A stretch of 13,093 nucleotides of DNA, taken from the NCBI GenBank assembly GCA_022376515.1, contig WTXI01000587.1, positions 1-13,093 of the forward strand. The letters run 5' to 3'. The notes beneath the pieces were generated by a model. It saw nothing but the letters and a program-made list of their open reading frames with translations. It was not told where the DNA came from and made no database searches. This document shows, piece after piece, positions 1-10,400 of this stretch. Source of the stretch: Lactifluus volemus (taxonomy: Eukaryota > Basidiomycota > Agaricomycetes > Russulales > Russulaceae). A program made the position numbers and the translations under genes. Position 1 is the first letter of the stretch. Every line of letters begins with the position of its first letter.

Positions 1-630
1 GTGAGAGAGCCGGAATGAGCTGATATCACGATAACGTGACGTCGCGGGTGTTAGGTGCAGGACGCGGAATGCTTAGCACTGAACAGGAACAAAGTGATGG
101 TTACAACGGCTCCCTCAGACATGCACCAAAGCAGCCCCCCGGGAAAGGCCATCAAGCTACAGCCAACAGTGCTTTCAGAGTAGCAAAATAGAGTAGTGAT
201 AGGCCCAGCGCAGATTATGGACTACCGAGTGAATCTGCTCTGTTCTGTCACTGGCACTTCCAGACTTGAGCGCTTGAGCGCTTGAGCACAGGCGTCGATA
301 TAGTTGTTGTAATGTGAATGCCAAACCCACTGGCATTGGAACCGCCTCGCACGCGACGCGAATGCGAAATTCCATACTATGGGTTAAGCGTATCCGAGTC
401 GATGGCTCACAAGAATACAGGGTATAGAATCATCATTGAATCCTTAATGATGAGAGGATGCACAACATAGGAATTGCTGAGAGATATACGTGGATAATGC
501 AAATAATAATGTGCAGGCGAGTAATGGAAGTGAAGCAGGATATTGCACAGACTATGACTTTGACTGGAGGATGACTCCATAAGTTTGCACAGCGTGGGGG
601 CGCAGACATCCGTCCGTGTCCGCCACAGGG
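1..630. other. 3' flank of the Rictor gene, otherwise no gene seen
   Basis: I see no supportable gene here. The part next to position 631 must include the 3' UTR of the minus-strand Rictor gene. Short open stretches on the minus strand (175-375 and 407-634) have no family resemblance, no good splice partners and an AT-rich, non-coding look. A small 8-bp tandem repeat lies at 265-288. No tRNA, transposon end or long repeat was noticed. Confidence 0.6.
265..288. repeat. 8-bp tandem repeat, three copies
   Basis: The unit cttgagcg occurs twice perfectly (265-272, 273-280), and a third copy (281-288) ends in ca instead of cg. It lies in non-coding sequence downstream of the Rictor gene. No function is implied. 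It may be a length-variable minisatellite seed. Confidence 0.8.
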
Positions 631-3600
631 TCAATCATCCCTGAAACTGAAACCCACGACCGTACTCCTCGGTCGCAGACTTATCACAGGCGGGCCGTGT
701 TGTGGCACAGGCGGCGGCTCGTCCTCCTCATCGCTCTCTGTGGCGTGCGTCCGTGGTGCGGCGAATAGCACACTCACAACGCGAGTGTTCGACTGTGGGG
801 GCGTTGTTTTGGAGACTGGTAGCGCGAGCGACTCTTCTAATTCACACAGTTGGCGCAGCACATCTTCGTCGAGGTCAATGTCAAAAAGATCAAAGACGTA
901 GCGCCGCACAGGCAGGCGATAACGTGACGTCGATATCATGTGCAGCGCACGGTAAAAGACGGGCACAGAGGTGAAAACGCTCTGGTACTCGGGTCGAGAC
1001 TTCAGCCTACGAGCTGGGTCAGCGATTGTCAACAAGATCAGAGTGGGTTTACGGACTTAGCTAGGGAGCGGGATGCCGTGGCCGCGATGACGGTGTTGGA
1101 TAAGTTCGAGATTGCTGTAGTAACCTCAATTTCCGCCTGGGATTCCGGGGGTATGAGACGAAGATCGCCGTAACCTCTCGGTGGAGTAGGATCCCATGGT
1201 GGTATCTGTGAAGTGTGAGTTGAAAAATGGGAAGTATCATCGAATCCTGCGCACTGATAGGAACTTATCCAGGTCCAAAGGTACACATAGGCCAGTAGGA
1301 AATCCGAGCGGGGACAATGTTGCCTCCCATCCATAATCGTTCAGAATTTCTGCACCTTGAGGAGTAGATGATATCAAGCCCAATACAAAGAAACATGTCC
1401 TGGACAGCGATTAGTCAGATTCGTTGGTTTATACATCTCTCGTACCCTCGCACAGACAATACTTGCGATTGTTCTGCGATTTCGAGAATCACGGGGATGA
1501 TATCTTCCTCCTCTAGGAATGGAAGGCCATTGGCAGAAGAACCGATATTTCCCTATACAAGAATAAATATCGGAAATTTTCCTCGGATGGTGCAACTTAC
1601 CACGGTCCAAAGTATGCTCTTTAGCTTGAGAATGAGTTCCGGATCTTCCTTCTCATGACCGTGCTGACGAATGAAGAGGGAAAACTCTGGGAAGTGACCT
1701 TTTTCGTGGAGAGTTTGACACCCAAGTTCTGTTTTGGCCATCTCCCCATAAAAATGAGGGGGGACCACGCCGTCGAATGATCTAAGAAAGCATTGTTGTG
1801 AGACAGAAGTGCCTTGGTCATAGAACTCACGGTATGTCGTCGTCGTCGTCATCGTTAACTGGCATGAACTCCATTGTCTTCGCAAGCCAGACTTCTATTT
1901 CGACTACGTAGTGAATGTTACGCTCCTTCCCAGGGGAAAAGACTTTAGTGTGCATCGTGACTAAAGAAATTGAAGCGCTCCCACATGAAACCAGATGTCC
2001 ATTTCGCGGTCGATGTAACCCGAATCAAATAGGTACCGGAATCCAACTGGAGTTGACATGAACCTTGCAGTAGAAGCTCACGTTTGGAAGTCAGTGAGCA
2101 CAGTCAAGCTTGACTCACTTCAAAAGTAACCCGTGTCCGACGGGACCGAGGTGGTCCAGTGTCGGTTGCATTGCAACCACGAGCTGCAGGATATCGACCA
2201 ACTCGCAGGCCTCTTCTAGGAACTGAGTTGCCAATTGGTACACTTCCATGGCCGGATCATAGAGTTGTGTTAGCAACAATCGAAGGGTCCATGTATTTGC
2301 AGTTGGGCTATGCAGGATCATCTCGCCAAGGTGTCTCGTAGCGAATAGACGTATGTGCTGAAAAAAAAGTAAAGACAATAGACGAAGTAGAAACAGATGT
2401 TGCATACCTTGTAAGTGGACGTGAGCGCCTTCGACAGAACGATCCGCGGATGACCGTCACTGAGCACTAATCAGTAAATCGTACCGAACGTAGGGTTGTA
2501 CGAACATAGAGTAGTCGATATTTTCAATAATACCCTTGATGAGATCCTCCCGACTGCGTAGCTCACTTAGGTGATAAAAGGCGGTAAACAGTTTCGCCTT
2601 CTCCATCAATCTAGGGAGTGCGTGTGAGGATCCCATGGCACAGAAAACTGGTGATTACGTGCTTTATGCCTTCTTCGTTTTTGCTGAGTGTGCCGAGCAT
2701 TTCAAGGTAGCCATAAGTCAAGGTGTCGGCGACCCGTTTCTTTGAGAAGATTGGGTCTGACTCTGGAGCGCCATTGAACTGCAACTACATTAGTGGAGGA
2801 AGGCATGCCTCCTATACGAAGCCTTACAGGGTCTAACTGAGCAAAGCTTCTCCTGAGTTGGTTTAGGAGATCGTCTTCCGAGGCCAAAAAACGCTGTCCA
2901 TCCGGGCTTGCCAGCAAAGTGGTCAACAATGTACACCCAAGCTTAACCCAGCGCATGTTCGTCTACCAACGGATAGTAAGGAAAAGAAACCCCAAAAATC
3001 TTCTAAGTACTCACTTTGTTTCGCTCAATGTCAGAGAAGCGGTGGTTGAAAGGGTGGAAGAAATTCATGAGCCTCCTCAGAAACCGCGAGAGCTTGATGG
3101 CCTCTTCCATGCGCTTTGGGTTGAGCAAAGGGCCCTCAATGAGATCTTGAAGCGTCTCGAAGTTCCACTTGTTGTGATCCTTCGTCAGCGTAACCTGTAG
3201 CCTAGATAAACCACTGGAACAAGTTCTCTCAGAGGGTGGAAAGCACCTGTGTCTCTAGTAGCGCTGCCTGAAATGTCTTGTCGTCCATCTGAAGGCCCAT
3301 CTTTATTCTGACCTGTTCGACCTGGCGTTGACCACGACGTATAGCATCCTCAACGGAGTTCGCTCTGTCATGGGTCAGGTTTGCGGGATATAGTGGAAAG
3401 CGTTTATGAGCGGACCTTGGGCGGTTACCCGCAGCAACACCGGTTTCTAACCGTGTTCGGTTGCGATTGAAGCTATCAATAGAGGACAGTGCGGATGTAC
3501 CGATGATCCTGTTTTCTCCACGTTTGTAATCTGATGCGAGCTTGAAGACCTCTGGGACAAGCTTTATAACATGCCGTGATTTAGCGGTCATTACGAGTCC

Positions 3601-5939
3601 GTACTAGAGGCGCAGACCTGGATTCTAGCAGCCAAGGACAGTGGGAGGACTTTATTTGCAAGTTCCAAGATCTCCGCCATTAACAGAGTTCCCTTCCTTG
3701 ACAAGTTTGAGCCCGTCGTTGTCTCTTGAAACATGCAAGTCAAAGCCTGAAATGGTGAGTGTCTGTGTGGAGGTGACTTCGTCATTACCAACCTCCAGGA
3801 TCCCTGATCTAGTAAAGATAAGCACAAGCAGGGCTACATATTGGTCGGTAAGTCTAAGTGGCTCAGGTTGCCGTTGTTGAACTTCCATGTCCGTTCCGCT
3901 CGGTTCCGAAACTTGGCGGGATTTTTGATAAACTGTCAGGGTCACCTTTAACGAGATATGACACCATGATTTGTGTGATTCAAATACCAGTTAACCGCCT
4001 GCCATTTATGAAAGCATTGTACCAAGCTGGTGTCTTGATGTTCAGAAGTTCAAAAAACATATCCAAAACGATTTCCTAATGGAGGGGAATTTATCTCATG
4101 GTCACATGCTCATGACAACATCTTTTACCCTAGGCTCAAAAGATGGGATTCGAAGGGTGTCGATGAGAGATCGGATCGCACGCATGTCATCCATGCAAAA
4201 GTACATTAGGCCTGGGTGTTTGGTTAGTTGGGATAGAAACCAATCTACTTATGTGGGCCGGCCTACCACTCCAAGTCTGTAGCATGCAAACAATGGATCG
4301 ACAAGTGTCCTTGAGACGCTGTTGGCGCTCCGAGTCTTTACCAAATGCGTCCGTAATGCCAGATAATACAACCTGGGGACTATCTTATACGTCAAGTTAT
4401 GCGATTCGTTAATTCGGACACACCTCTAAGTCCTTTCCCGGGCGAAGGAATTTTCTCGTGGATGGAGAGTCAAGGATGTAGAGAAATGCCGGGTTAAGAA
4501 GGGAGGCAAGGGCAGGTGGACCTTCAGAGAGTGTCTGAAGTAGGACTCGCATTCCACCAGCATTGGCCACACACTGCACATCAATGAGCACTGCGATTAG
4601 ACCACGTCAGCCTCAAAAAATGGCCTAGGGATCACTGCATACTGGTTTCAGCCAACGTCTGTATAGCAATAAATTTAAAAGGATCGTCTGGTTGCTCTGC
4701 GATGGCTATAAATGCACACATGACACGTTCCGACAACAGTGGGACAGTGCCAGTGTGATTGGCATGATTTGAATTCCTCTTCTGAGATCCTATTGCGACA
4801 ACCGCGCGTATGAGTTTGATTGCTTGTTCCTTTTCTACCATGTGCTTGTTGTCTAGCGCAAGAGACCTAAGATACACCATGAATCGGCAAATGTGTGATC
4901 ATGAAAATGAGAGGCACACCTGACAATAAACCAGTCAAAGCGTCGCTCGTGAAATCGCTTTACCGATTCCAGGTCCAAAAGCATGTGACGGACCAGGCGG
5001 TACGCAGTCGCTCTGCTCAACTGAGTAGAGCGCTTGGAGAGGGCAGGGACGACGCTATAACAGAGTGAGGTGGCAGGACAGCACGACAGGTTCGGCTTAC
5101 GCGTGAGCAACCTGAACAACATCCAACTCATATTGAACGCGTAAGTTTCGCTGGAGCAACCCGATGAGCTTGGTCATGACGTCAACCCGAGTTCTAGTCG
5201 TCTCAGGGTCGTGAAGGGAAGTAGCTTGGGGTGTTATCGAGGATCCCGGCGAGGCGGATGGAGAAGAGACGATTCGCGAAAGGGATATTAACGTCCTTAG
5301 ATGTCCCCGGGCCTGCTGGAGAATGGTGCGAAAATCGTCTTGGAACTGATCAACTCACTTGAACGACATCACAGTCAGTGAATCTAAATCTACCTTTGTC
5401 ATCCACCACTCTGCGATCTTTCGTGAAATCAATCAGTTGGAGTGATAAAAGACGTAATAAAGGCGGACACACGCTGCTCTAGCTTATGAGAGATTGCTTC
5501 TATCAACCCTTTGGCAGCGTCGAGCTCCGACTGGACTTGCTGCCGCAGGTCCTCCTGTGCCTTGATGAATCGTTAACACGAATACAAATGGGAAAAGAGT
5601 CAGTACTTTAAGCTCCTCAGCATTTTCATGTAACATGTTCTCTGCTCCCTCTTTGATACTGACAGCATGAACCATCCGATCGTTGAGAATGGCTAGCTAT
5701 AGATACATGAGGCACCTCAGCATGTTATTGGGGTCGTGGAATTGACACACCTGTTGCGCAGCATCCTTCCCTTCCAATTGGCTATAGAGCTCATTTGATG
5801 CTGCAACAAGGGTGGTACCAGGAGTGGGGTAAGCGGGGAGGCCCGCGTCCTGAAAGGACTCATAGGGCTCTGGAGTCATCAGCCAGGCCAAGACTGAGAG
5901 TGTATCAACAGAAGGAGAAGTGATATTATCAGATCTCAT
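631..5939 (-). CDS. Rictor / Ste20-Tsc11-Avo3 family subunit of TOR complex 2
   Basis: Rictor is the defining scaffold subunit of TOR complex 2, which phosphorylates AGC kinases and controls actin, growth and stress responses at membranes. The model has 28 exons, ~1310 aa (3933 nt) and consistent phase throughout. Exons: 5939-5751, 5696-5607, 5560-5471, 5417-5394, 5345-5101, 5054-4920, 4866-4643, 4590-4424, 4372-4267, 4211-4129, 4075-3988, 3932-3793, 3746-3618, 3561-3416, 3364-3247, 3194-3015, 2962-2828, 2778-2663, 2610-2506, 2459-2408, 2357-2119, 2063-1985, 1925-1831, 1781-1601, 1552-1446, 1399-1255, 1205-1057, 1006-631. Domains: HR1-like coiled coil about aa 45-125 (SIKEGAENML); Rictor_N armadillo region about 180-600 (DWFIVRSLALDNKH, EQAIKLIR); Rictor_M about 655-800 (RWVKLGCTLLTTLLASPDG); RasGEF_N_2-like about 835-935 (HIRLFATRHLGEMI, LLLTQLYDPAMEV); Rictor_V about 1052-1136 (SVRGTCFFVLGLISSTPQG); C-terminal block YRALHMISTSRYRLPVRRY, then an acidic/proline tail. 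An in-frame TAG sits directly before the chosen ATG. An upstream 5' exon cannot be excluded because that TAG could also be an acceptor. Least certain: exon 4 and the GC donor of intron 18. Confidence 0.95.
2611..2662 (-). other. Probable GC-AG intron (Rictor intron 18)
   Basis: Exon 18 ends ..GGC ATA AA and exon 19 begins A TTG ATG GAG. The only join that restores the expected GIKLMEKAKLFTAFYHL reading puts the donor at GCACGT and the acceptor at CCCTAG, giving a 52-nt intron, typical for this gene. The nearby GT three bases further in would shift the frame. GC-AG introns are a known minor class, but their usual consensus is GCAAGT, so this donor is weak. Confidence 0.65.
5394..5417 (-). other. 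Probable microexon in Rictor (24 nt or 17 nt)
   Basis: Between the HR1 exon (ending near 5471) and the exon starting at 5345 lies a small open block encoding IAEWWMTK. It is flanked by an upstream gap of 53-62 nt and a downstream 48-nt intron (5393-5346, GTAGAT to ATCAG). Two frame-consistent versions exist: donor at 5470 with an AAG acceptor (24-nt exon), or donor at 5472 with a CAG acceptor (17-nt exon 5410-5394). A third possibility is one 125-nt intron (5470-5346) without the microexon, also in frame but longer than any other intron here. Confidence 0.5.
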
Positions 5940-6072
5940 CTAATCTTATCCGGCCTTTACCGAATATAAACTGTAACAGAACGCCCCGATTAAGGTTCAA
6001 GCCACTACTTGTCGACAAACTAACGCGCATAACGTGCGATCAACGACGACCTCAAGACTTGAAAACAACAAT
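5940..6072. promoter_or_regulatory. Divergent promoter between Rictor and ribosomal protein uL22
   Basis: Only 133 bp separate the two start codons. A TATAAA motif sits at 5965-5970 on the plus strand, about 103 bp before the uL22 ATG, which fits a fungal TATA box with a short leader. The uL22 start context is acaacaatATGG. No clear TATA element at a suitable distance was found for the Rictor side. Both 5' UTRs and both core promoters must fit here, unless Rictor transcription starts inside or beyond the uL22 first intron. Confidence 0.7.
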
Positions 6073-6919
6073 ATGGGTTCGTGTTAATTCTTTCATCTAG
6101 TCTATTTTATACGTTAACTTATTTGATTCAGTTCGTTACGCTGCTGCTGCCCTAGCAACAAATCCAGAAAGGAGTTAGTCTTAAGTCTTGCTTCGTGTCT
6201 GACCACGTTTGACCCTATTGTTGCTAGCCTCTCGTGCGCGTGGAGAGTACCTGCGCACCCACTTCAAAAATATGCGAGAGGTTGCTGCTGCATTGACGGG
6301 TAAGTGTCACCTGCGGGAACCTTCAGTTCGTGCTCACTGCTTAATACACCTCAGGTCTTAAGCTCACCAAGGCGTATACATATCTCAGCGACGTCGCAGA
6401 ACACAAGCAGGTGATTCCATTCCGGCGGTTCAATGGTGGCGTTGGACGTGCAAGTCAAGCCAAACAATTCAAGACAACACAAGGTATCATCTAACGTCTC
6501 ACCATCCAATCAAAATCGTACTCAAACCTTGTTATAGGCCGTTGGCCCGAGAAGTCCGTCAAATTCATCACCCGACTTCTGAAAAATGCAGAGTCGAATG
6601 CTGATGCGAAGAGTTTGGAACTCGAGGACTTGGTCATCAGGAATATTGTGGTGCAGCAAGCACCGGTACGCTTATTCGTTCAGATCCTGCCAGCTTTGAA
6701 CCTCACTTGTCTTTACAACAGAAAACCCGTCGCCGCACATACCGTGCCCATGGTCGCATCAACCCGTATCAGGGCCACCCTTGCCATGTTGAGATTATAC
6801 TTGCGGCGTCCGAGGAAGAGGTAGAGCGAAGCAAGGATAAGGAAGTTGCAAGATCTTCACTTGCTGGCCTCAACCGGCGACAGGTTGCAAGGCGGCGTAT
6901 AGAGGCAGCGCGTGCCTGA
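6073..6919 (+). CDS. RPL17: Cytosolic large-subunit ribosomal protein uL22 (RPL17)
   Basis: This is a structural protein of the 60S subunit that lines the peptide exit tunnel. The model has six exons: 6073-6076, 6132-6173, 6228-6299, 6355-6483, 6538-6665 and 6722-6919 (573 nt, 190 aa, close to the 184 aa of yeast and human proteins). Introns are 53-56 nt. The protein starts [20 protein letters not shown]. It continues with family-typical [53 protein letters not shown] and the highly conserved [20 protein letters not shown], and ends in a basic arginine-rich tail. The first coding exon is ATGG only. Intron 1 uses a GTTCGT donor. All joins keep phase and match the family without gaps. The gene is divergent from Rictor and convergent with the RasGEF gene. 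Expression is expected to be high and growth-regulated, but no specific ribosomal-protein promoter box was identified. Confidence 0.97.
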
Positions 6920-7409
6920 TTCTTGGCAATTTGCTTGCACGGTGCTCACGAGCGTACCTTCTTGTTGGCTTGTATGTATGCATATGCCATGCTATGAAAT
7001 GTAGCTGCACGCCCTTCCTTTGTGGTCTCCTTGCCTCAAAACCATGCCAAGCGACGACTTTGTCTTCTTATCTCTTGTCTGCCTTCAGTGGAGAGGAACC
7101 AATGAAATTCAAGTCTGAAAACATTTGTATGATATTACACTTGATGCGAAATTCGACGATACAGGTAGAAGACTTCTCAAGCATATACTATAACCTACAT
7201 ATCCAGGTAAATCATCAACGGACAGGAGAGAGAAAGCCGATATTGCAATGTAAGTAGTAAACGAGTGTGTTGTGTGACGGTCGCCGAACACCATAGTTGG
7301 TAAGCAAAAGAATGTAGTGAACGGTGCAGGTCCAGGGCGTAGAAATGAATGCAAAAGCAGACATTGACAATGGTGGCGCAACAGCAGCGGAAGGGCAGTT
7401 TTGAGCTGT
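6920..7409. other. Convergent 3' intergenic region
   Basis: These 490 bp lie between the stop codons of uL22 (plus) and the RasGEF gene (minus) and should hold both 3' UTRs and poly(A) sites. A TATGTA element inside tgtatgtatgcatatgcc (6971-6988) resembles yeast-type 3'-end efficiency elements for uL22. The plus-strand open stretch 6931-7257 has no family resemblance and cysteine-rich random composition, so I do not call it a gene. Confidence 0.6.
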
Positions 7410-10400
7410 TCAAACTTGCGGAAGAGGCGGTAGAGGCTTCACGGGTGATGGCTGAGAGCCAGGAACTTCAGATGGGGTAGCGCTGGTAGACTTGGTATTA
7501 GGTTCCAGCTCTGGAATGAGCTCCCATATCGTCGATTCCTTCCACTCCGTCTTTAGGTTCTTTTTCCCAAACGGATTGGGGAGTCGAGGCAATTTGTATT
7601 TTGTCTGTTCTGGGCGACCGGTTTGTTCGATGGTTTCGCTGCAACGAATGAATGTGTGAGCCCTCCCAACAATTCGATCGTCGTCAGATGCGGAAACCCC
7701 ACCTCTGTTTGAACATCCAGTCAGAGTCTTTGTCGGTATCGCGGGCGATGGCACCGTCCAAACACTTCAGTAGCCAAGTTTGGGCGTGCTCGGCTCGTGG
7801 GTAATTATAAGGCACGTGCCAGTGTTCCATTTCTGCAGGAGAATTACGTTCAGATAAAGGCACGTCATCAGGGGGAGATTATTCTTACCACGGATAACGC
7901 GACCGACGTCCAAGCACCTCCCCATGTTCGCGATTCGCCTGCACGAGTTGGGAGAAATCAAGAATGGCGCGGAATTGACCGCGTTTCCGAAATCACGGAA
8001 ATACCAATCTGCCGCGAGAAAAGGGGGGCAATCAGAACCGAGTTCCGCCCCAAAACAAAGAAGTCGGACGGACCCATCGCTGGAACAGCTGGTCGAGGGA
8101 ATTCGATAACTCCTCTTCCACTAAGGACAATCGAATCTACATTCTCGTTTAGTTCGCTCAACCTGTCCAGTGCCCAGCGCGCAGGGACACTCAGAGGCTT
8201 TTGAAAGCGTATAATTTCTCAGCGTACTTTCATGCCGGAATCGAAGAAACGACTCACCAAGCGCATTTCAGAAAGTGTTTCCAGATAAGGATGCGTCAGG
8301 CCGCTATATATACTACACATCGCGCTGTAATTATGGTATTCATGGGATCGCTGTCGAGAAGGGTTAGTGAGATGTAGCGCCAGAGTTTGGGGAAACAGAC
8401 CAGCGCGAGCGCAATAAAGAAGGTCATGACGGCCGCCCTAGTTTCCGCTTCGACTTGATCCAATATGGACCCTGTGACCCACAAAGACAGCGCACTCTCG
8501 TAGGTTTGTTGAGTGGAGCGCGCAGTGTCAGCGTCGCAGCGATGGCCCACGCCAAATTGATACCACAAATCTTCAGGTATCATTCTGAAGTAGCCCTCGG
8601 ACATGAAAAGGGCCAACTGGCGGGCCAATTCTCGACAGAAGTCGCGTGAATTGAGATCGAGGATGTGAATATTATCGTCCGTGACGTTGAGCAAATAGTT
8701 CAGTGCCTCGGCGGATCGAAACTCGTCGTCTGTTGGCGTCCACTGAGGTACACTGCGGATAAACTTTTCCACTCTCGCCTGGAGCCTTGTCTTGTATTGG
8801 ACCGGCTTTTGACGACATGTGGCGCGGCTAAGGGACTCGGAAGCCGGGTCCAACTGACGACCATCCGTCGGGTCAAAGGGGGCAAGAGAGATGGCCTCTT
8901 CACGTCGCTCATTCAACCTTCGGATGATCTCAGCCCTCTCTTCGGGTGCGGCCCGCTCATCCGTTCGCGTGATGAATTCCTTCAGGTGAAGGCCAGCAAT
9001 GCGATCCTTGTCGTGTAACCAGTAGTGGCTGATCCAATTGTTCATGAGACGCAAGACGCGAGCCCTCACTGAGGATTGATACACGGGCCAAGCATCGCGT
9101 TGTGAATCATTGAAGTTGACGGGTTGTTCCTCGTATCGCGAGATGAGCGCCTTGGCGAGGTCGATGGGATCACAAAAAGCGCGGAAGCAGAGCAGGAATG
9201 TGTCAAGTGGATCGTCGTCAACGATGCGAGTCCGCGGCTGAGGGTCGGTGAAGATATAGACTAGCGCCGACAAACTTGCGCCTTGAATCGAGTCGCTCCC
9301 TTCGGATACGAAGATATCGGCAGCGTCGCCTACCGGAACTGGCATGGAGACACCCCAGTATTCGTCCAATTCTTGCGATTGAACAATGTCTGAGACCATA
9401 TTGACGTGAAAGTCGTATTCGTCTTCTTCCCTATCCTTGGGGTCGAGGTCCGACTGGTTCGGACAAGAGGTAGGTAGGGCGTCGGCGAGCTTGGAACGCC
9501 GGTTGGACGGGCGACGAGTTAGTGTAAGACGTCTAAACCTGATCTTTTTTTTCGGAGAATGGCCACTCTCTATGACAGAGAATTGTATTTAGCTTTCTGC
9601 GTTCAAAGAGTTGGACGAACCTTTATTGGATAGTCTGTTTTGTAGCATCGACTCGAAGTCCACAACATCAAGGAGCACGCGAATAGCCCTCAATAACACG
9701 TCACGCTCACGCAGACAGCGTTTCAGGTTTTGCCCCGAGCTCTTGTCATTCGCCCCTGCAGCGAGTTGACTTGCAATGGCTGACAATGTAGATCTAGCTT
9801 TCTTGATCTCAGAGGTGCTCGAAATGAAGCTCTCGGCGTTGCGAAGGGCGAGGGGTAACTCTTCCACTTTCTCGAAGAATTCCTCCAACCCTCTGTCCAG
9901 TCCTTGAATGATTTGGGACAAGCCCTCGCAGTTAGATTCTTCCGACGCGAAATCGAGCATCGTCGCGTGGGTTAGTAACTGCTGAAAGGAGTCGTCCAAC
10001 GGCAAGCTGGATTGTTCGTGGAAACCCTTTAGCGTGGCGCAGTATGACATGGTGCTGCTCATCGTCCGGCTGCGGTTCGCGAGCTTGTTCTCGTCAAGAC
10101 ATGTCTGTAAGTGGGAACGTAATTTGTCGTCCTCGGTGGCATCGGCGCTTTCTTTTGCTTCTTGCGGAGAGTTGACGAGCGTGGAAGAAGATGAAGATGG
10201 CGATTCAGACAAAGGGCACCAGTGGACAACGGGTGGCGTCGGGAGAGACGAGCGATTGAATATGGGTAAAGAATTTGAGGATAGCTTTCTCGAGGACGCT
10301 CGGGAACTGGGGAAACTTGTTACGGGCGATGATTCGGACGAGCTCGTGAGGAGGTCAGAAACGGGGGAGTGAGGAGAAGAATGCCCTGGTTCCGATTCTT

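Noticed and set aside
5346..5360. Apparent in-frame TGA in Rictor upstream of FQDDFR
   Set aside because: It is explained by a 48-nt intron (5393-5346) that starts GTAGAT and ends ATCAG, which restores the frame.
5697..5702. Apparent nonsense codon in Rictor after YL
   Set aside because: The TAG is the acceptor of a 54-nt intron (5750-5697, GTGTGT donor). Removing it joins DAAQQ to LAILNDR in frame.
6931..7257. 108-codon plus-strand open frame after uL22
   Set aside because: It begins with a non-ATG codon right after the uL22 stop, has random-looking cysteine-rich composition, and falls where the 3' UTRs must lie.
7797..8204. 135-codon plus-strand open frame
   Set aside because: It is antisense to RasGEF exons 4 to 6 and their introns, and has no family resemblance.
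8665..9018. 117-codon plus-strand open frame
   Set aside because: It lies antisense inside the RasGEF coding exon. The minus strand carries the recognisable RasGEF_N and catalytic motifs, so this is a mirror frame.
9590..9620. Stop codon ending the 313-codon frame, suggesting two separate minus-strand genes
   Set aside because: A 51-nt intron (9620-9570, GTTCGT to CATAG) with a CTAAA branch-like site removes the TAA and joins the frame to the RasGEF exon. One gene is the simpler reading.
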